DNA of 64,000 nt from Cnuella takakiae (GCF_001953305.1 NZ_MTFE01000010.1:1345126-1409125); one strand, 5' to 3'. Shown: positions 16,879 to 27,359, numbered from the stretch's first letter. The notes: generated by a model from the sequence alone, not told the origin. Made by a program: numbers and translations.

Positions 16879-17691
16879 ATGAAACTTAAATCGACTCCGA
16901 CACACCTTACTGTTGGGCTGTTTGCTGCTTTCCTTTTGGCATCTGGCTGCTCCAAGGACGAAGGAACCCTTGGCAGCCCGGCAAAAGCTTCTTTTACGGC
17001 AACGCCTGTACCCGGCAGGGTTAACACCTTTGTCTTAGAAAGCACTTCCGAAAATGCATTTGCCTTCCAGTGGGATAAAGGCACAGGCAATTTTGTAAAA
17101 GGCAGCAAGATTGATACGGCTTATTTTCCTTTGAAGGGAAACTATACCATCAAGCTTCGGGCATTTGGAAGGGGCGGCTACGACAGCACCGGGCAGGCAG
17201 TAACGGCAACCGTTGATGATATTTTAAACGACCCCAATTTCAAGCTGTTGACTGCTAAAAGCTGGAAACTGGATCCCAATGGTGCCAATACCATTATTGT
17301 AGGTACAGAAAACAACCCGGCCGCATATTTTGGCGGCGGCCCGCTTTCCGATTGCCAGTTGGATGATTTGTATACGTTTTCCACTACGCTTAAGCTGACC
17401 TACAACGCCAATGGGTCTACCTTCAATGCCGGGAACATTCAGCCGAACTATACCTGTAGCGGCGACCGCTCATTTGCCAACGCCAGCTATTTGTTTGACC
17501 CAAGAAAGCCCGCACAGGGTGCCGGTATTGCTTCTATCACACTGTCGGCCCCGGTACCCAACCAGTTTATTGGCGTAACAGATATTTCCTCCAACAATTA
17601 CCGGATTATTTCTATTTCACCCACCGCCATGGTGCTGCGCTCTGGGCTGCCCGGCGAAACCGTGCACCAGTTCAAGTTTATAGCCCAATAA
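16879..17691 (+). CDS. PKD-domain lipoprotein, putative surface glycan-binding protein
   Basis: 270-residue lipoprotein with lipobox LASGC (Cys about residue 20). Residues about 30-115 look like a PKD/Ig fold (ASFTATPVPGRVNTFVLEST ... GNYTIKLRAFGRGGYDSTGQ). The rest is a Gly/Asn/Thr-rich beta region that I cannot assign, starting NFKLLTAKSWKLDPNG, a pattern seen in the C-terminal binding domains of Bacteroidota glycan-binding proteins. It is the first gene of the operon, 66 bases ahead of susC; its place before susC instead of after susD is unusual. A role in holding the polysaccharide at the cell surface is inferred from position. The ATG at 16879 begins the lipoprotein signal; a longer upstream frame from 16768 is rejected. 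Confidence 0.75.
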   Translation: MKLKSTPTHLTVGLFAAFLLASGCSKDEGTLGSPAKASFTATPVPGRVNTFVLESTSENAFAFQWDKGTGNFVKGSKIDTAYFPLKGNYTIKLRAFGRGGYDSTGQAVTATVDDILNDPNFKLLTAKSWKLDPNGANTIIVGTENNPAAYFGGGPLSDCQLDDLYTFSTTLKLTYNANGSTFNAGNIQPNYTCSGDRSFANASYLFDPRKPAQGAGIASITLSAPVPNQFIGVTDISSNNYRIISISPTAMVLRSGLPGETVHQFKFIAQ

Positions 17692-17757
17692 GAATTACGC
17701 GCAGCAAGCCTTCGGGTTTGCCTATTACAACACAGTTAAACATTTTAAAAGCTGCAT

Positions 17758-20700
17758 ATGAATCTGAAAACCCTTTTTTTTTCAGCCATCCTGATGCTGT
17801 TGTGCTTCTTTGCAGAAGCGCAGGCACAGAATGTACCGGTAACCGGGCGTGTCACCCGCAAAACCAATGGGGAGCCGCTGTCCGGTGCCACCATTACCCT
17901 CAAAGGCAGTACTACTTATACTGTTTCCAATGATAGCGGAGTGTATACTATTTCCGTTCCGCGCAACGGCTCCTCGCTGCTGGTGTCTTACACAGGCATG
18001 GCTAATCAGGAAGTGCCGGTTAACGGCGCAAGCGTGGTTAACATCGTACTCGACGAAATAGCCACTTCTATGAACGAAGTAGTGGTGGTGGGATACGGTC
18101 GGCAACGCCGGGGCAATGTAACCGGTGCCATTGCTACGGTAAACAGCAAGGAACTGACGCAAAGCCCCGTAGCTGATATGAGTACTGCGCTGCAGGGACG
18201 TGTGCCTGGCATCATCAGCAAGCAGGCATCGGGCGAACCCGGTGCCGATGCGGCCGCCCTGTACATCCGTGGTAACTCCACTTTCGCGGGCAGCATGCAA
18301 CCCTTGTTTGTGGTGGACGGTATTGTGCGGGATCAGCGCGACTTTTCGCAACTGGATCCCAACGAGATTGAATCGGTGAGCGTGTTGAAAGATGCTTCTT
18401 CTGCTGCCATCTTTGGGGTGAAAGGTGCCAACGGCGTTATTCTGGTGACCACCAAAAGGGGCCGCTCCGGCAAAATATCTACCAACTACTCCTTTAACTA
18501 TGGCATACAAAAAGTAACCAGGTTCAACGACAACCTGGGCGCTTATGAATATGCCACCTTGCTGAACGAGGCGCTTTTGAACGATAACCTGCCGTTGGCC
18601 TTTACCAACGAGCAGATTGAAAAATACCGCACCGGTGCCGATCCGGTGTTGTACCCAAATACCGACTGGCAGCGTTTGGTACTGGGCGGCAACGCACCGC
18701 AGATGCAGCACAATCTTTCCTTCAACGGTGGCTCCGACAAGGTGCGGTATTTTGCCTCACTGGGCTACCTGGATCAGGATGGCTTGTACAAGTCGTTGAA
18801 CTACAAACGCTATAATGTGCGCACCAACCTGGACATGCAGGTTACCCGTACCACCAAGTTCTCGGTGGACATTTCGGGCCGCATTGAAGACCGCACAGCG
18901 CCCACTACCGGTATTTCCGGCATCTTTGAACATACTACCCGCAACCCGCCCACCATTCCTGCTTATTATAATGGTGTAGGTTATGCGCAGGTAGGTTCCT
19001 ATGTAAACACGCTGCGGGCCATTGACCCTGCCGCTGGCTACAACGACAACGAAGCCACGGTGCTGCTCTCAACCTTCCAGTTGGAACAGCAGATTCCATG
19101 GGTAAAAGGTCTTTCGCTGAAAGGCGTACTTGCTTACGACAAACGTTTTTTCTACAATAAGCGGTTTAGCGATAACGTATATGTATATACCGCCAACCCG
19201 GCTAACCCAACGGGCTACGACCGTTCGGCTTATCAGAACCCCAGCGTAGGCGAAAGTTTTACGCAGGTGCGGGCCACCGAACTGCAAGGTCATATCAATT
19301 ATGAAAACAGGTTTGGCAAGCACGGTGTTTCAGCGCTTGTATTGCTGCTGCAGAAAGAATCGCCTTCTAATGGATTCAATGCCTCCCGCTCGGGTTACGA
19401 GTTTTCTACGTTTGACGTACTGGACCAAGGACCAGCTACCAACCCTGCCGGTGTAATTACGGAAACCATTGGCGGATGGAAAGACCGTACCGCGCTGCGC
19501 AGTGCCGCTGCCCGGGTAAACTATGATTATGACAACCGCTTCTTATTTCAGGCCAGCCTGCGCCGTGATCAGTCGGAGAACTTTGCGCCTGATGTACGTA
19601 CCGGTTATTTCCCTGCATTTTCTGCCGGATGGGTACTTTCGAACGAGAAATTCATGGATGCTACTGATTCCTGGCTCAGCTATCTGAAAATCAAGGGATC
19701 CTGGGGTAAGTTGGGAAGCGATGCCCTTGGCAGCGGTGCCCGCTTTCTGTACCTGGCCAGGTATGGTTCTGTGGCGGCAAACTACGCCATTGGTGGTACC
19801 GTGGTGCCTGGCTTGAACCCCACCGCCGCTAACCCGCTGGTAAGTTGGGAAAGTTCGACAAAATCGGATGTGGGTTTTGAAGCACGTCTTTTTAACGGGC
19901 TGTTTGGTCTGGAGGTAGACTTATTTAAAGAACACCGTACAAATATCCTGGCTACCCGCTCTGCGCAGATTCCTGCAACTTTCGGCGGACCGCTGCCGGC
20001 CGAGAACATCGGTGAAACCGAAAACCGCGGCGTGGAAATTTCAATCAACCACGACAAACGCATCAGCAAAGACCTGTCGTACAGTGTCCGTGCAAACCTG
20101 ACGCTGACCAACAACAAGATCATCTATGCCGCCCAGGCCAATAATGTGCCCGACGCTTTTAAAGTGGCTGGTCATCCCATTGGCTCTTATTTTGGTTACA
20201 AAGCCATCGGTATTCTTCGCGACTCGGCTGCTTTCAAGGCCTACGGTAAGCAGACACAGTATCCCGTTCAACTCGGCGATATTATGTATGAGGATGTAAA
20301 CAATGATGGAAAGATCGACAATGCCGACCGGCAGTTCTTGAGCACTGGTCCCGTGCCTTTGGCAGTGTATGGTATTTCCGGTGGTATCAACTTCAAAGGT
20401 CTTGAACTGAACTTCCTGTTCCAGGGCGCTGCCAAAACAAATATGCAGCTAACCAACAATGCCGGATTTGCATTCTTTAATGGTGGCCGTGTTACAAGCG
20501 AGTGGCTTGACCGCTGGACGCCGGACAACCCGAATGCAGCATTCCCGCGCTTGTCTACCAACGCCACTGCCAGCACCAACAACTACCAGATTCCTGGTGC
20601 CCCGCCGTATGGAATTGGTGCCAACAGCTTCTGGATTCAGGATGCTTCTTACCTGCGCCTGAAAAACGTAGAGCTGGCTTATACATTCAAGCCTGTCTTT

Positions 20701-20862
20701 CTGTCGAAAGTGGGTGTGAGTCAATTGCGGGTATACGCAACAGGTCAGAACCTGGCAACCTTTACCAATATCCGGAACGTAGACCCCGAGAACACAGACG
20801 CTGGTGGCTGGTACTATCCAGTGCAGTCGGTATACAACTTTGGTGTAAACCTCCAGTTTTGA
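17758..20862 (+). CDS. susC: SusC/RagA family TonB-linked outer membrane transporter
   Basis: 1034-residue outer-membrane barrel that imports oligosaccharides with the SusD lid and TonB energy. A signal peptide (ends AEAQAQ) is followed by a carboxypeptidase-regulatory-like domain (about 26-105: VTGRVTRKTNGEPLSGATIT), the SusC signature NEVVVVGYGRQRRGNVTGAI, and a plug containing GRVPGIISKQASGEPG and VDGIVRDQRDFSQLDPNEIE. The barrel runs to the terminal aromatic GVNLQF. It pairs with susD 42 bases downstream. By operon context the substrate is probably a beta-1,3-glucan oligomer. Confidence 0.95.
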   Translation: MNLKTLFFSAILMLLCFFAEAQAQNVPVTGRVTRKTNGEPLSGATITLKGSTTYTVSNDSGVYTISVPRNGSSLLVSYTGMANQEVPVNGASVVNIVLDEIATSMNEVVVVGYGRQRRGNVTGAIATVNSKELTQSPVADMSTALQGRVPGIISKQASGEPGADAAALYIRGNSTFAGSMQPLFVVDGIVRDQRDFSQLDPNEIESVSVLKDASSAAIFGVKGANGVILVTTKRGRSGKISTNYSFNYGIQKVTRFNDNLGAYEYATLLNEALLNDNLPLAFTNEQIEKYRTGADPVLYPNTDWQRLVLGGNAPQMQHNLSFNGGSDKVRYFASLGYLDQDGLYKSLNYKRYNVRTNLDMQVTRTTKFSVDISGRIEDRTAPTTGISGIFEHTTRNPPTIPAYYNGVGYAQVGSYVNTLRAIDPAAGYNDNEATVLLSTFQLEQQIPWVKGLSLKGVLAYDKRFFYNKRFSDNVYVYTANPANPTGYDRSAYQNPSVGESFTQVRATELQGHINYENRFGKHGVSALVLLLQKESPSNGFNASRSGYEFSTFDVLDQGPATNPAGVITETIGGWKDRTALRSAAARVNYDYDNRFLFQASLRRDQSENFAPDVRTGYFPAFSAGWVLSNEKFMDATDSWLSYLKIKGSWGKLGSDALGSGARFLYLARYGSVAANYAIGGTVVPGLNPTAANPLVSWESSTKSDVGFEARLFNGLFGLEVDLFKEHRTNILATRSAQIPATFGGPLPAENIGETENRGVEISINHDKRISKDLSYSVRANLTLTNNKIIYAAQANNVPDAFKVAGHPIGSYFGYKAIGILRDSAAFKAYGKQTQYPVQLGDIMYEDVNNDGKIDNADRQFLSTGPVPLAVYGISGGINFKGLELNFLFQGAAKTNMQLTNNAGFAFFNGGRVTSEWLDRWTPDNPNAAFPRLSTNATASTNNYQIPGAPPYGIGANSFWIQDASYLRLKNVELAYTFKPVFLSKVGVSQLRVYATGQNLATFTNIRNVDPENTDAGGWYYPVQSVYNFGVNLQF

Positions 20863-20904
20863 TTTTTGGCCAACTGTAAATAACTACTATCAACAAACGA
20901 TTTT

Positions 20905-22578
20905 ATGATTGTTAATAAACTGAAACAATTTGCATCCTTGCTGCTGGTTGTGGTGCTGGCCGGTTCCTGTAAAAAGGACCTGCTTGACATCAAGCCAAGC
21001 GATGCCTTGTCGGATGCCGACGTGTGGACCGATTTACAATATGTGAACCGATTCTTGAATAACATATATGGAACCCTCCCCAGTGGCTTTGCCCGTGCCG
21101 ACCAGGGCGTAGCCAACGGATGGGCGCGTGGCATGAGTGCCTTTGCCATGGCTACCGACGATGCCGAAGCCAACAACCTGGCAGCTTCTACACATACCCT
21201 AAACCAGGGCGTGATCCCCACTACCTGGGGCTACTCCGAGGACATGTGGAACCAGCACTACGCAATAATTCGTAAATGCAATATCCTGTTGGGAAGGATT
21301 GACGAAGTGCCTGGCGAAGCTACCCTGAAGGCCCGCATGAAAGGCGAAGCACAGTTTCTGCGGGCATTTGCCTACGAGGAACTGATCAAGTGCTTTGGCG
21401 GCGTGCCCCTGATTTTAACCGCCGGAACGCCTGATGAAGCGATTGTTGCCCGCAACTCCTACGAGGAGTGTGTAACCCAGATTATTGCAGATTGCGATGC
21501 AGCGGCTGCAAACTTGTCCGCAACTTACCCGGCCTCCGAAATGGGCCGTGCTACCAAGGTTGCTGCGCTTTCCCTTAAAGCACGGGTACTCCTTTATCGT
21601 GCCAGCCCCTTGAATAATACCAGCAGCAGTGCAGCACTCTGGAAGCAAGCTGCCGATGCAGCAAAAGCGGTAATGGCATTTGGCCCTGCTCCGGGCAGCG
21701 GCGACTATGGCCTGCACCCCGATTATTACAAAACCTTTATTGACAAGGTGGGCAACAAGGAAATCATTTTTGCACGCAAATTTCAAAATCCCAACGTACA
21801 GCCAAGCGATGGTGCCCGTGCCAAATGGTATATGAGCGTGCCGGGTGTAGGCGATGGTGCCTGGGGCAGCTTTTCGCCCACCCAAAACCTGGTGGACGCT
21901 TACGAAATGAAAAATGGTAAGCCTATCAGCGATCCTTCGTCTGGCTACAATCCACAGGATCCTTATAAAGACCGGGACAGCCGACTGGATAAATCGGTAT
22001 TGCACCAGGGCTCTAAGTATAAGATGGGCGTGATCATTGAAACTTACCGCGGTGGCAACACCAACAACTCCAACCGCCTGGATAGCTCCAAGACCGGTTA
22101 TGGTTTGCTGAAAATGGTGGATACTTCCAAGTATGGCGCTGCCGGTGGTGCAGACAACGACTGGATTTTCATCCGCTATGCCGAAGTGCTGTTGAATTAT
22201 GCCGAAGCGCAAAACGAAGCAGTTGGTCCCGATGCATCGGTGTACGATGCAATAAACCAGGTGCGTGCCCGCTCGGGCCAGCCTGCGCTTTTCGGTTTGT
22301 CGCAGGCCGACCTGCGCGAACGCATTCGCAATGAACGCAGGGTAGAACTTTCTTTTGAAGAGCACCGGTTTTTTGATGTGCGCCGCTGGAAGCTTGGATC
22401 GGCATTATTCGAAGAACCGATCCGCAAGGTAAGCATCACCCGTAATCCTGACGGTACCTTTAGTTATGCTTACCCCGTATGGGAAGACCGCACTTTTAAA
22501 GATTTCCAAAACCTGATGCCTATTCCGCAATCGGAGATTGACCGCAACGCCCAGTTGGTTCAAAACCCGGGGTACTAG
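20905..22578 (+). CDS. susD: SusD/RagB family nutrient-binding outer membrane lipoprotein
   Basis: 557-residue lipoprotein that forms the hinged lid on SusC. The lipobox AGSCKK is followed by the typical start DLLDIKPSDALSDADVWTD. TPR-like helices include MKGEAQFLRAFAYEELIKCF and AKVAALSLKARVLLYRASPL (first residues approximate). The C-terminal RagB/SusD signature is ERRVELSFEEHRFFDVRRWK. It directly follows susC. A 12-bp hairpin lies just after its stop and may reduce read-through into the next gene. Confidence 0.95.
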   Translation: MIVNKLKQFASLLLVVVLAGSCKKDLLDIKPSDALSDADVWTDLQYVNRFLNNIYGTLPSGFARADQGVANGWARGMSAFAMATDDAEANNLAASTHTLNQGVIPTTWGYSEDMWNQHYAIIRKCNILLGRIDEVPGEATLKARMKGEAQFLRAFAYEELIKCFGGVPLILTAGTPDEAIVARNSYEECVTQIIADCDAAAANLSATYPASEMGRATKVAALSLKARVLLYRASPLNNTSSSAALWKQAADAAKAVMAFGPAPGSGDYGLHPDYYKTFIDKVGNKEIIFARKFQNPNVQPSDGARAKWYMSVPGVGDGAWGSFSPTQNLVDAYEMKNGKPISDPSSGYNPQDPYKDRDSRLDKSVLHQGSKYKMGVIIETYRGGNTNNSNRLDSSKTGYGLLKMVDTSKYGAAGGADNDWIFIRYAEVLLNYAEAQNEAVGPDASVYDAINQVRARSGQPALFGLSQADLRERIRNERRVELSFEEHRFFDVRRWKLGSALFEEPIRKVSITRNPDGTFSYAYPVWEDRTFKDFQNLMPIPQSEIDRNAQLVQNPGY

Positions 22579-22597
22579 TTTCAGCTTTTTATGTATC

Positions 22598-22625
22598 ATG
22601 GACTTCGGCGCTTGCCGGAGTCCAT
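22598..22625 (+). terminator. Intra-operon hairpin after susD
   Basis: ATGGACTTCGGC (22598-22609), loop GCTT, GCCGGAGTCCAT (22614-22625): 12-bp stem with one wobble. Only a mixed T/C tract follows (TTCTATCTTTATC), so it is more likely a partial terminator or an mRNA-stabilising 3' end of the susCD transcript than a full stop. Confidence 0.55.
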
Positions 22626-22652
22626 TTCTATCTTTATCTGCACTGATTGTTT

Positions 22653-25600
22653 ATGCCGAAACGTGTTGTACTGATTTCTTTTCTTTTATGTGTCCTGGTT
22701 GCCTGCCGGCAGCAGCATACCTTATTTGAAAAGCTGCCCGAAAGTGAAACGGGTATTAATTTTACAAACACCATCACGGAAGACCAGGCGCAAAACGTAT
22801 TTACTTACCAATATTATTACAATGGCAACGGCGTAGCCATTGGCGACATCAACAACGACGGCCTTGCCGATGTTTTTTTTACCGGCAATAAAACACCCTC
22901 CAAACTATACCTCAACAAAGGCGGTTTTCGCTTTGAAGATATTACGGCAACAGCCGGTGTAGCGGGCAAAGACGCCTGGCGCACCGGTGCCAATATGGTA
23001 GATATCAACGGTGATGGTCTGCTCGATATTTACGTTTGTTATTCGGGCTTTGGCTCCGATACCGACCGCGCCAACCAGTTGTTTATCAACCAGGGCACGG
23101 GGAAAAATGGTGTTCCTTCTTTTTCTGAACAAGCTGCGGCTTACGGTATTGATGCTCCAGGTACCTACACCAGCCAGGCGGCATTTTTCGATTTTGACCA
23201 GGATGGCGATTTAGATATGTTTTTGCTGAACCATGCCGCCGAGTTTTATTCTCCTTTTTTCAACACTACCCACCTCCGCAATTTGCGCCATCCTAAATAT
23301 GGCAACCGGCTTTATCGCAACGATGCGGGTAAATTTTCAGATATCAGCGCCAGCGCCGGCATTTACGGCAGTGGCCTCAATTTCGGCCTGGGTATCGCAA
23401 TCAGCGATATCAATAACGATGGCCTGTCCGATATTTTGGTGAGCAACGATTTTCACGAGCAGGATTTCTGTTACCTCAATAAAGGCGACGGCACTTTTAA
23501 AGAGATTGCCCAGCAGGCATTTCCGCACATGAGCCGCAATACCATGGGCCTCGACATAGCCGATTACAACAACGACCTGCTGCCCGATGTGGTGACGATG
23601 GACATGCTGCCCGAAACAAATTACCGCCAGAAAATATTGCAGGGCCCCGACGAGTACGACAAATACACCCTGATGGTAGACAGCGGCTACGGGCACCAAA
23701 ACAACCGCAACGTGCTGCAACTGAACCGTGGCAGCGACGCTAACGGCATGCCTGTTTTCAGCGAGATCGGCCAACTGGCCGGCGTGTCGAATACCGACTG
23801 GAGCTGGGCCGCTCTTTTCGCTGATTTGGATAACGATGGCTGGAAAGACCTGTTTATAACTAACGGCTACCTGCGGGAATCCACCAACCTTGATTTCATG
23901 AAGTATCAGGTGGCTGAAGCGTACCAGCAGGCCGTGACAAAAGGCCTCGACGTTTCCACCAGGGAAAGCTACGAACGCAATATGCCCCTGTACGACCTGG
24001 TACAGAAAATGCCTTCCACCAAAATCAGCAACTATGCCTTTCGCAACAGCGGCGACCTTCGGTTTACCGACGAAAGCAAAGCCTGGGGTCTCGATGAGCC
24101 CGGTGTAAGCAATGGCGCGGCCTATGCAGATTTGGACAATGATGGCGACCTCGACCTCATTGTGTGCAACAACAACGATCCGGCTTGGGTGTATCGAAAC
24201 AACACGGACAGGCAAAAGGAAAATAACTTCATCAGGATAAAGCTCACCGGCAGCAAAGGCAATACGTTTGGCCTGGGTGCAAAAGTGGTTGTAACTACGG
24301 TATCGGGCAGCCAGCTTCAGGAGCAATACCCCGTGCGGGGCTACCAGTCCTCGGTAGATTATGTGCTCAATTTTGGTTTGGGAAAAGAAAAGGAGGTTAA
24401 GGAAGTAAAAGTGCTGTGGCCGCGTGGCGGTGTGTCGGTGCTCCGCAATCCGGCCATCAATAAGGCACACTTGATTAAGGAACAGCAGCGGAGCGAAAGC
24501 CAGACTCCTGAAAAGGCTACCCCTGCATTTTTTACCGATGTAACCCCCACCAGCGGGCTCAGGTTCCGGCACCAGGAAAACGAGTTTGTTGATTTTAAAA
24601 GAGAATACCTTATTCCGTACCAGCTTTCGCGCCAGGGTGCCCGGATGAGCAAGGGCGATGTAAACGGCGATGGCCTTGAGGATGTGTACATTGGCGGCGC
24701 TGCCGAACAAAGCGGCGCCCTGTTTCTGCAAACTGCCGATGGGCGTTTTGTAAAGGGAAGTGAAAAGCCTTGGCAATCCGACGCCATTTATGAAGATGTT
24801 GGTTCCCTGTTTTTGGACGCCGATAGAGACGGCGATCTCGACCTGTACGTGGTAAGCGGCGGAAGCGAGTGGTCGGGAGCAGTACCGGGCCTGCAGGACC
24901 GATTATATGAAAACGACGGAAAGGGCAATTTCAGGCGCCAGCCCCTTGCGCTGCCCCGGGAAGCGTTTAGCGGCAGTTGTGTAACGGCTGCGGATTTTGA
25001 TAAAGACGGCGACCTCGACCTGTTTGTAGGCGCCCGCTCTATTCCAGGCCGATACCCGTTTAGCGAAGGCAATATGATCCTGCGCAACGACGGCGGTGCG
25101 CAAGGCCTCAAGTTTACCGACGTTACTGATGGCTTAGCGGGTGTACATTTTACCAACACAGGCATGGTAACGGATGCAACATGGTCCGATATAGACAAGG
25201 ATGGTTGGATGGACCTGATAGTGGTAGGCGACTGGATGCCTGTTAAAATTTACCGCAACGAGCAGGGCAAAAAGCTAAGCGACATTACTGCAAAATGGGG
25301 CCTGGAAAAAACAGGCGGCTGGTGGTGCAAGATCCTTCCTGCTGATGTGGATAAAGATGGCGATGTTGATTTTATTGTGGGCAACGCCGGTACCAACTCG
25401 CAGTTCCGGGCAAATGAGCAGGAGCCGCTTATTACTTATGCCGGACCTTTTGCTCCCGATGGTTCGATCGTGCCCCTGATGACTTATTATGTTCAGCATG
25501 CCAGCTATCCGTTCAACTCCCGCGATGAGGTGGTGGAAAAAATGCCGGCACTGAACAAGCGCTTTTTGCGCTACGCCGATTTTGCCAATGCCACCATCAA

Positions 25601-26018
25601 CGACATCCTCTCGCCTGAGCAGCTGGCCGCAGCGGCCAAGCTGTACATCTACAACACACAGTCTTCCTTGCTGATTAATGAAGGCAGCCGCTTTTCCCTC
25701 AAACCCCTGCCATTGGAAGCGCAGTTTAGCATGGCCAACGGCATATTGTACAAAGACTTTACCGGCGATGGGAAAGAAGACATTCTGCTTACCGGCAATT
25801 TTTATCCCTTCAGGGTGCAGCAGGGGCGGTCCGATGCCAGCATCGGCTCTTTGCTCATGGGTAATGGAAAAGGAAGTTTTACGCCGGTAGCTGCTTCAAA
25901 AAGCGGGCTGCTGGTTAAGGGTGATGTGCGGGATATGCTGGAACTAAACGGCGGCAAAAAAACGTGGATTGTAGTATCAAAGAACAACGATTCGGTTCAG
26001 GTACTGTCCCGCAACTGA
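22653..26018 (+). CDS. FG-GAP/VCBS repeat lipoprotein with ASPIC/UnbV domain
   Basis: 1121-residue lipoprotein (lipobox LVACR). Many FG-GAP calcium-binding loops of the form DxNxDGxxD are visible, for example DINNDGLADVFF, DINGDGLLDIYV, DFDQDGDLDMFL, DLDNDGDLDLIV and DADRDGDLDLYV, giving one or two beta-propellers on each side of a central ASPIC/UnbV domain (about 525-605, GLGAKVVVTTVSGSQLQEQY). Such proteins are common partners in Bacteroidota SusCD operons and are thought to bind surface glycan, but their exact role is unknown. I use the ATG at 22653; a TTG two codons upstream is less likely. It is followed 49 bases later by the first GH16 gene. Confidence 0.85.
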   Translation: MPKRVVLISFLLCVLVACRQQHTLFEKLPESETGINFTNTITEDQAQNVFTYQYYYNGNGVAIGDINNDGLADVFFTGNKTPSKLYLNKGGFRFEDITATAGVAGKDAWRTGANMVDINGDGLLDIYVCYSGFGSDTDRANQLFINQGTGKNGVPSFSEQAAAYGIDAPGTYTSQAAFFDFDQDGDLDMFLLNHAAEFYSPFFNTTHLRNLRHPKYGNRLYRNDAGKFSDISASAGIYGSGLNFGLGIAISDINNDGLSDILVSNDFHEQDFCYLNKGDGTFKEIAQQAFPHMSRNTMGLDIADYNNDLLPDVVTMDMLPETNYRQKILQGPDEYDKYTLMVDSGYGHQNNRNVLQLNRGSDANGMPVFSEIGQLAGVSNTDWSWAALFADLDNDGWKDLFITNGYLRESTNLDFMKYQVAEAYQQAVTKGLDVSTRESYERNMPLYDLVQKMPSTKISNYAFRNSGDLRFTDESKAWGLDEPGVSNGAAYADLDNDGDLDLIVCNNNDPAWVYRNNTDRQKENNFIRIKLTGSKGNTFGLGAKVVVTTVSGSQLQEQYPVRGYQSSVDYVLNFGLGKEKEVKEVKVLWPRGGVSVLRNPAINKAHLIKEQQRSESQTPEKATPAFFTDVTPTSGLRFRHQENEFVDFKREYLIPYQLSRQGARMSKGDVNGDGLEDVYIGGAAEQSGALFLQTADGRFVKGSEKPWQSDAIYEDVGSLFLDADRDGDLDLYVVSGGSEWSGAVPGLQDRLYENDGKGNFRRQPLALPREAFSGSCVTAADFDKDGDLDLFVGARSIPGRYPFSEGNMILRNDGGAQGLKFTDVTDGLAGVHFTNTGMVTDATWSDIDKDGWMDLIVVGDWMPVKIYRNEQGKKLSDITAKWGLEKTGGWWCKILPADVDKDGDVDFIVGNAGTNSQFRANEQEPLITYAGPFAPDGSIVPLMTYYVQHASYPFNSRDEVVEKMPALNKRFLRYADFANATINDILSPEQLAAAAKLYIYNTQSSLLINEGSRFSLKPLPLEAQFSMANGILYKDFTGDGKEDILLTGNFYPFRVQQGRSDASIGSLLMGNGKGSFTPVAASKSGLLVKGDVRDMLELNGGKKTWIVVSKNNDSVQVLSRN

Positions 26019-26067
26019 TTAAATAATAAGACATAGCTAAAACAAAGCAAGATCTGGTTTACCGTTT

Positions 26068-27252
26068 ATGAAAAAAATCATTGTAGCCTCGGTAATTGCA
26101 ATTTGCGGATGCAGCAAAGGCAGCTCAGGCGAACCCGAAAAAACGCCCGCAATATCCATTTCAGATGTTGCTACCCGTGAAGGCAATACGGGCAAAAATG
26201 CTTTCGACTTCGAGGTGCGTTTAAGCAATAGCTTTTCAAAACCCGTAACCGTAAGCTATAGCACCGCCGATGAATTTGCCAAAGGTGGTGAGGACTTTGT
26301 GGCCGTGTCGGGCGGTACTGTAACCATCCCCGCCGGGCAAACAACAGGCAAGATATCCATTGAAGTAAACGGCGACGATGTACGGGAAGGCAACGAAACT
26401 TTTTCCGTGCGTTTGTCCGGCCCGGTAAATGCCACAATCAGCCGCGGAATTGCCAGCGGACGCATTGGAAACGATGACACCCGTATCGCTTTCAGCAATG
26501 AAGGTTTTGATGCGCCAGCAACTTATCCCGGTTACTCGTTGCTGTGGAGCGATGAGTTCAACGGTACGTCGTTGGACCAGGCTGCGTGGACCGCCGAAAC
26601 CGGCGATGGCTGCCCCAACTTGTGCAGCTGGGGCAACAATGAACTGCAGTACTACTCCGGTAGCCCCAATACTATTTTTTTCCAGGATGGCAAAATGATC
26701 ATCGAAGCTGCCAATGAAGCTTTTGGCGGCCGCAACTATACTTCAGCCCGTATCAAAACACAAGGCAAAAAAGCTTTCAAGTATGGACGTATTGATATCA
26801 GGGCAAAACTGCCGCAAGGCAAGGGCATCTGGCCTGCGTTTTGGCTGATGCCCGAAAACAGCGTATTTGGCGCATGGCCGCGCAGCGGCGAAATCGACAT
26901 GATGGAGCTGCTGGGGCACGAACCTAATAAGGTGTATGGCACTGTGCATTTTGGGCCCGGCCCGGGAAGTACGCAAATCAGCCGCAGCACCGTAAACGCC
27001 GCCGGTGCTTTGTCCAACGCCTTTCATGTGTACTCGCTTGAGTGGAAAGAAGACCAGATCCAGTGGCTGATTGACGGCAATGTTTTTTCAACCATCAGTA
27101 AAGCTGATTTGGGTACCAACAATTACCCCTTCAACGAAGCTTTTCACCTGATTGTAAACCTGGCGGTTGGCGGCAACTGGCCTGGCAACCCCGACGCCAG
27201 CACCTATTTTCCGGCGTGGCTGATTGTCGATTATGTTCGGGTATATCAATAA
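26068..27252 (+). CDS. GH16 endo-beta-glucanase (laminarinase-like) with Calx-beta domain
   Basis: 394-residue lipoprotein (lipobox ICGCS). Residues about 30-135 form a Calx-beta domain (VTVSYSTADEFAKGGEDF, SGGTVTIPAGQTTGKISIEV). The GH16 catalytic domain spans about 155-394 and starts YSLLWSDEFNGTSLD. The active site GEIDMMELLG gives nucleophile Glu275, assisting Asp277 and acid/base Glu280. The bulge-containing form and the WPAFWLMP motif point to the laminarinase branch (endo-beta-1,3-glucanase, EC 3.2.1.39 or 3.2.1.6). Surface-anchored, it would cut the polymer before SusCD import. Confidence 0.9.
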   Translation: MKKIIVASVIAICGCSKGSSGEPEKTPAISISDVATREGNTGKNAFDFEVRLSNSFSKPVTVSYSTADEFAKGGEDFVAVSGGTVTIPAGQTTGKISIEVNGDDVREGNETFSVRLSGPVNATISRGIASGRIGNDDTRIAFSNEGFDAPATYPGYSLLWSDEFNGTSLDQAAWTAETGDGCPNLCSWGNNELQYYSGSPNTIFFQDGKMIIEAANEAFGGRNYTSARIKTQGKKAFKYGRIDIRAKLPQGKGIWPAFWLMPENSVFGAWPRSGEIDMMELLGHEPNKVYGTVHFGPGPGSTQISRSTVNAAGALSNAFHVYSLEWKEDQIQWLIDGNVFSTISKADLGTNNYPFNEAFHLIVNLAVGGNWPGNPDASTYFPAWLIVDYVRVYQ

Positions 27253-27359
27253 GCAACTGAGGGCAGCAATGACAGCCTTACAATGCTTGTTTCATAAATG
27301 ATTTTTCAAGAAAACTATAGCAGTAACCCTTTTTTCCTCAATTACCATTAACCAATTTC

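Noticed and set aside
23337..24776. 479-codon minus-strand open frame inside the FG-GAP lipoprotein gene
   Set aside because: Arises from the repeated DxNxDG codons read in reverse; repetitive and without protein family features.
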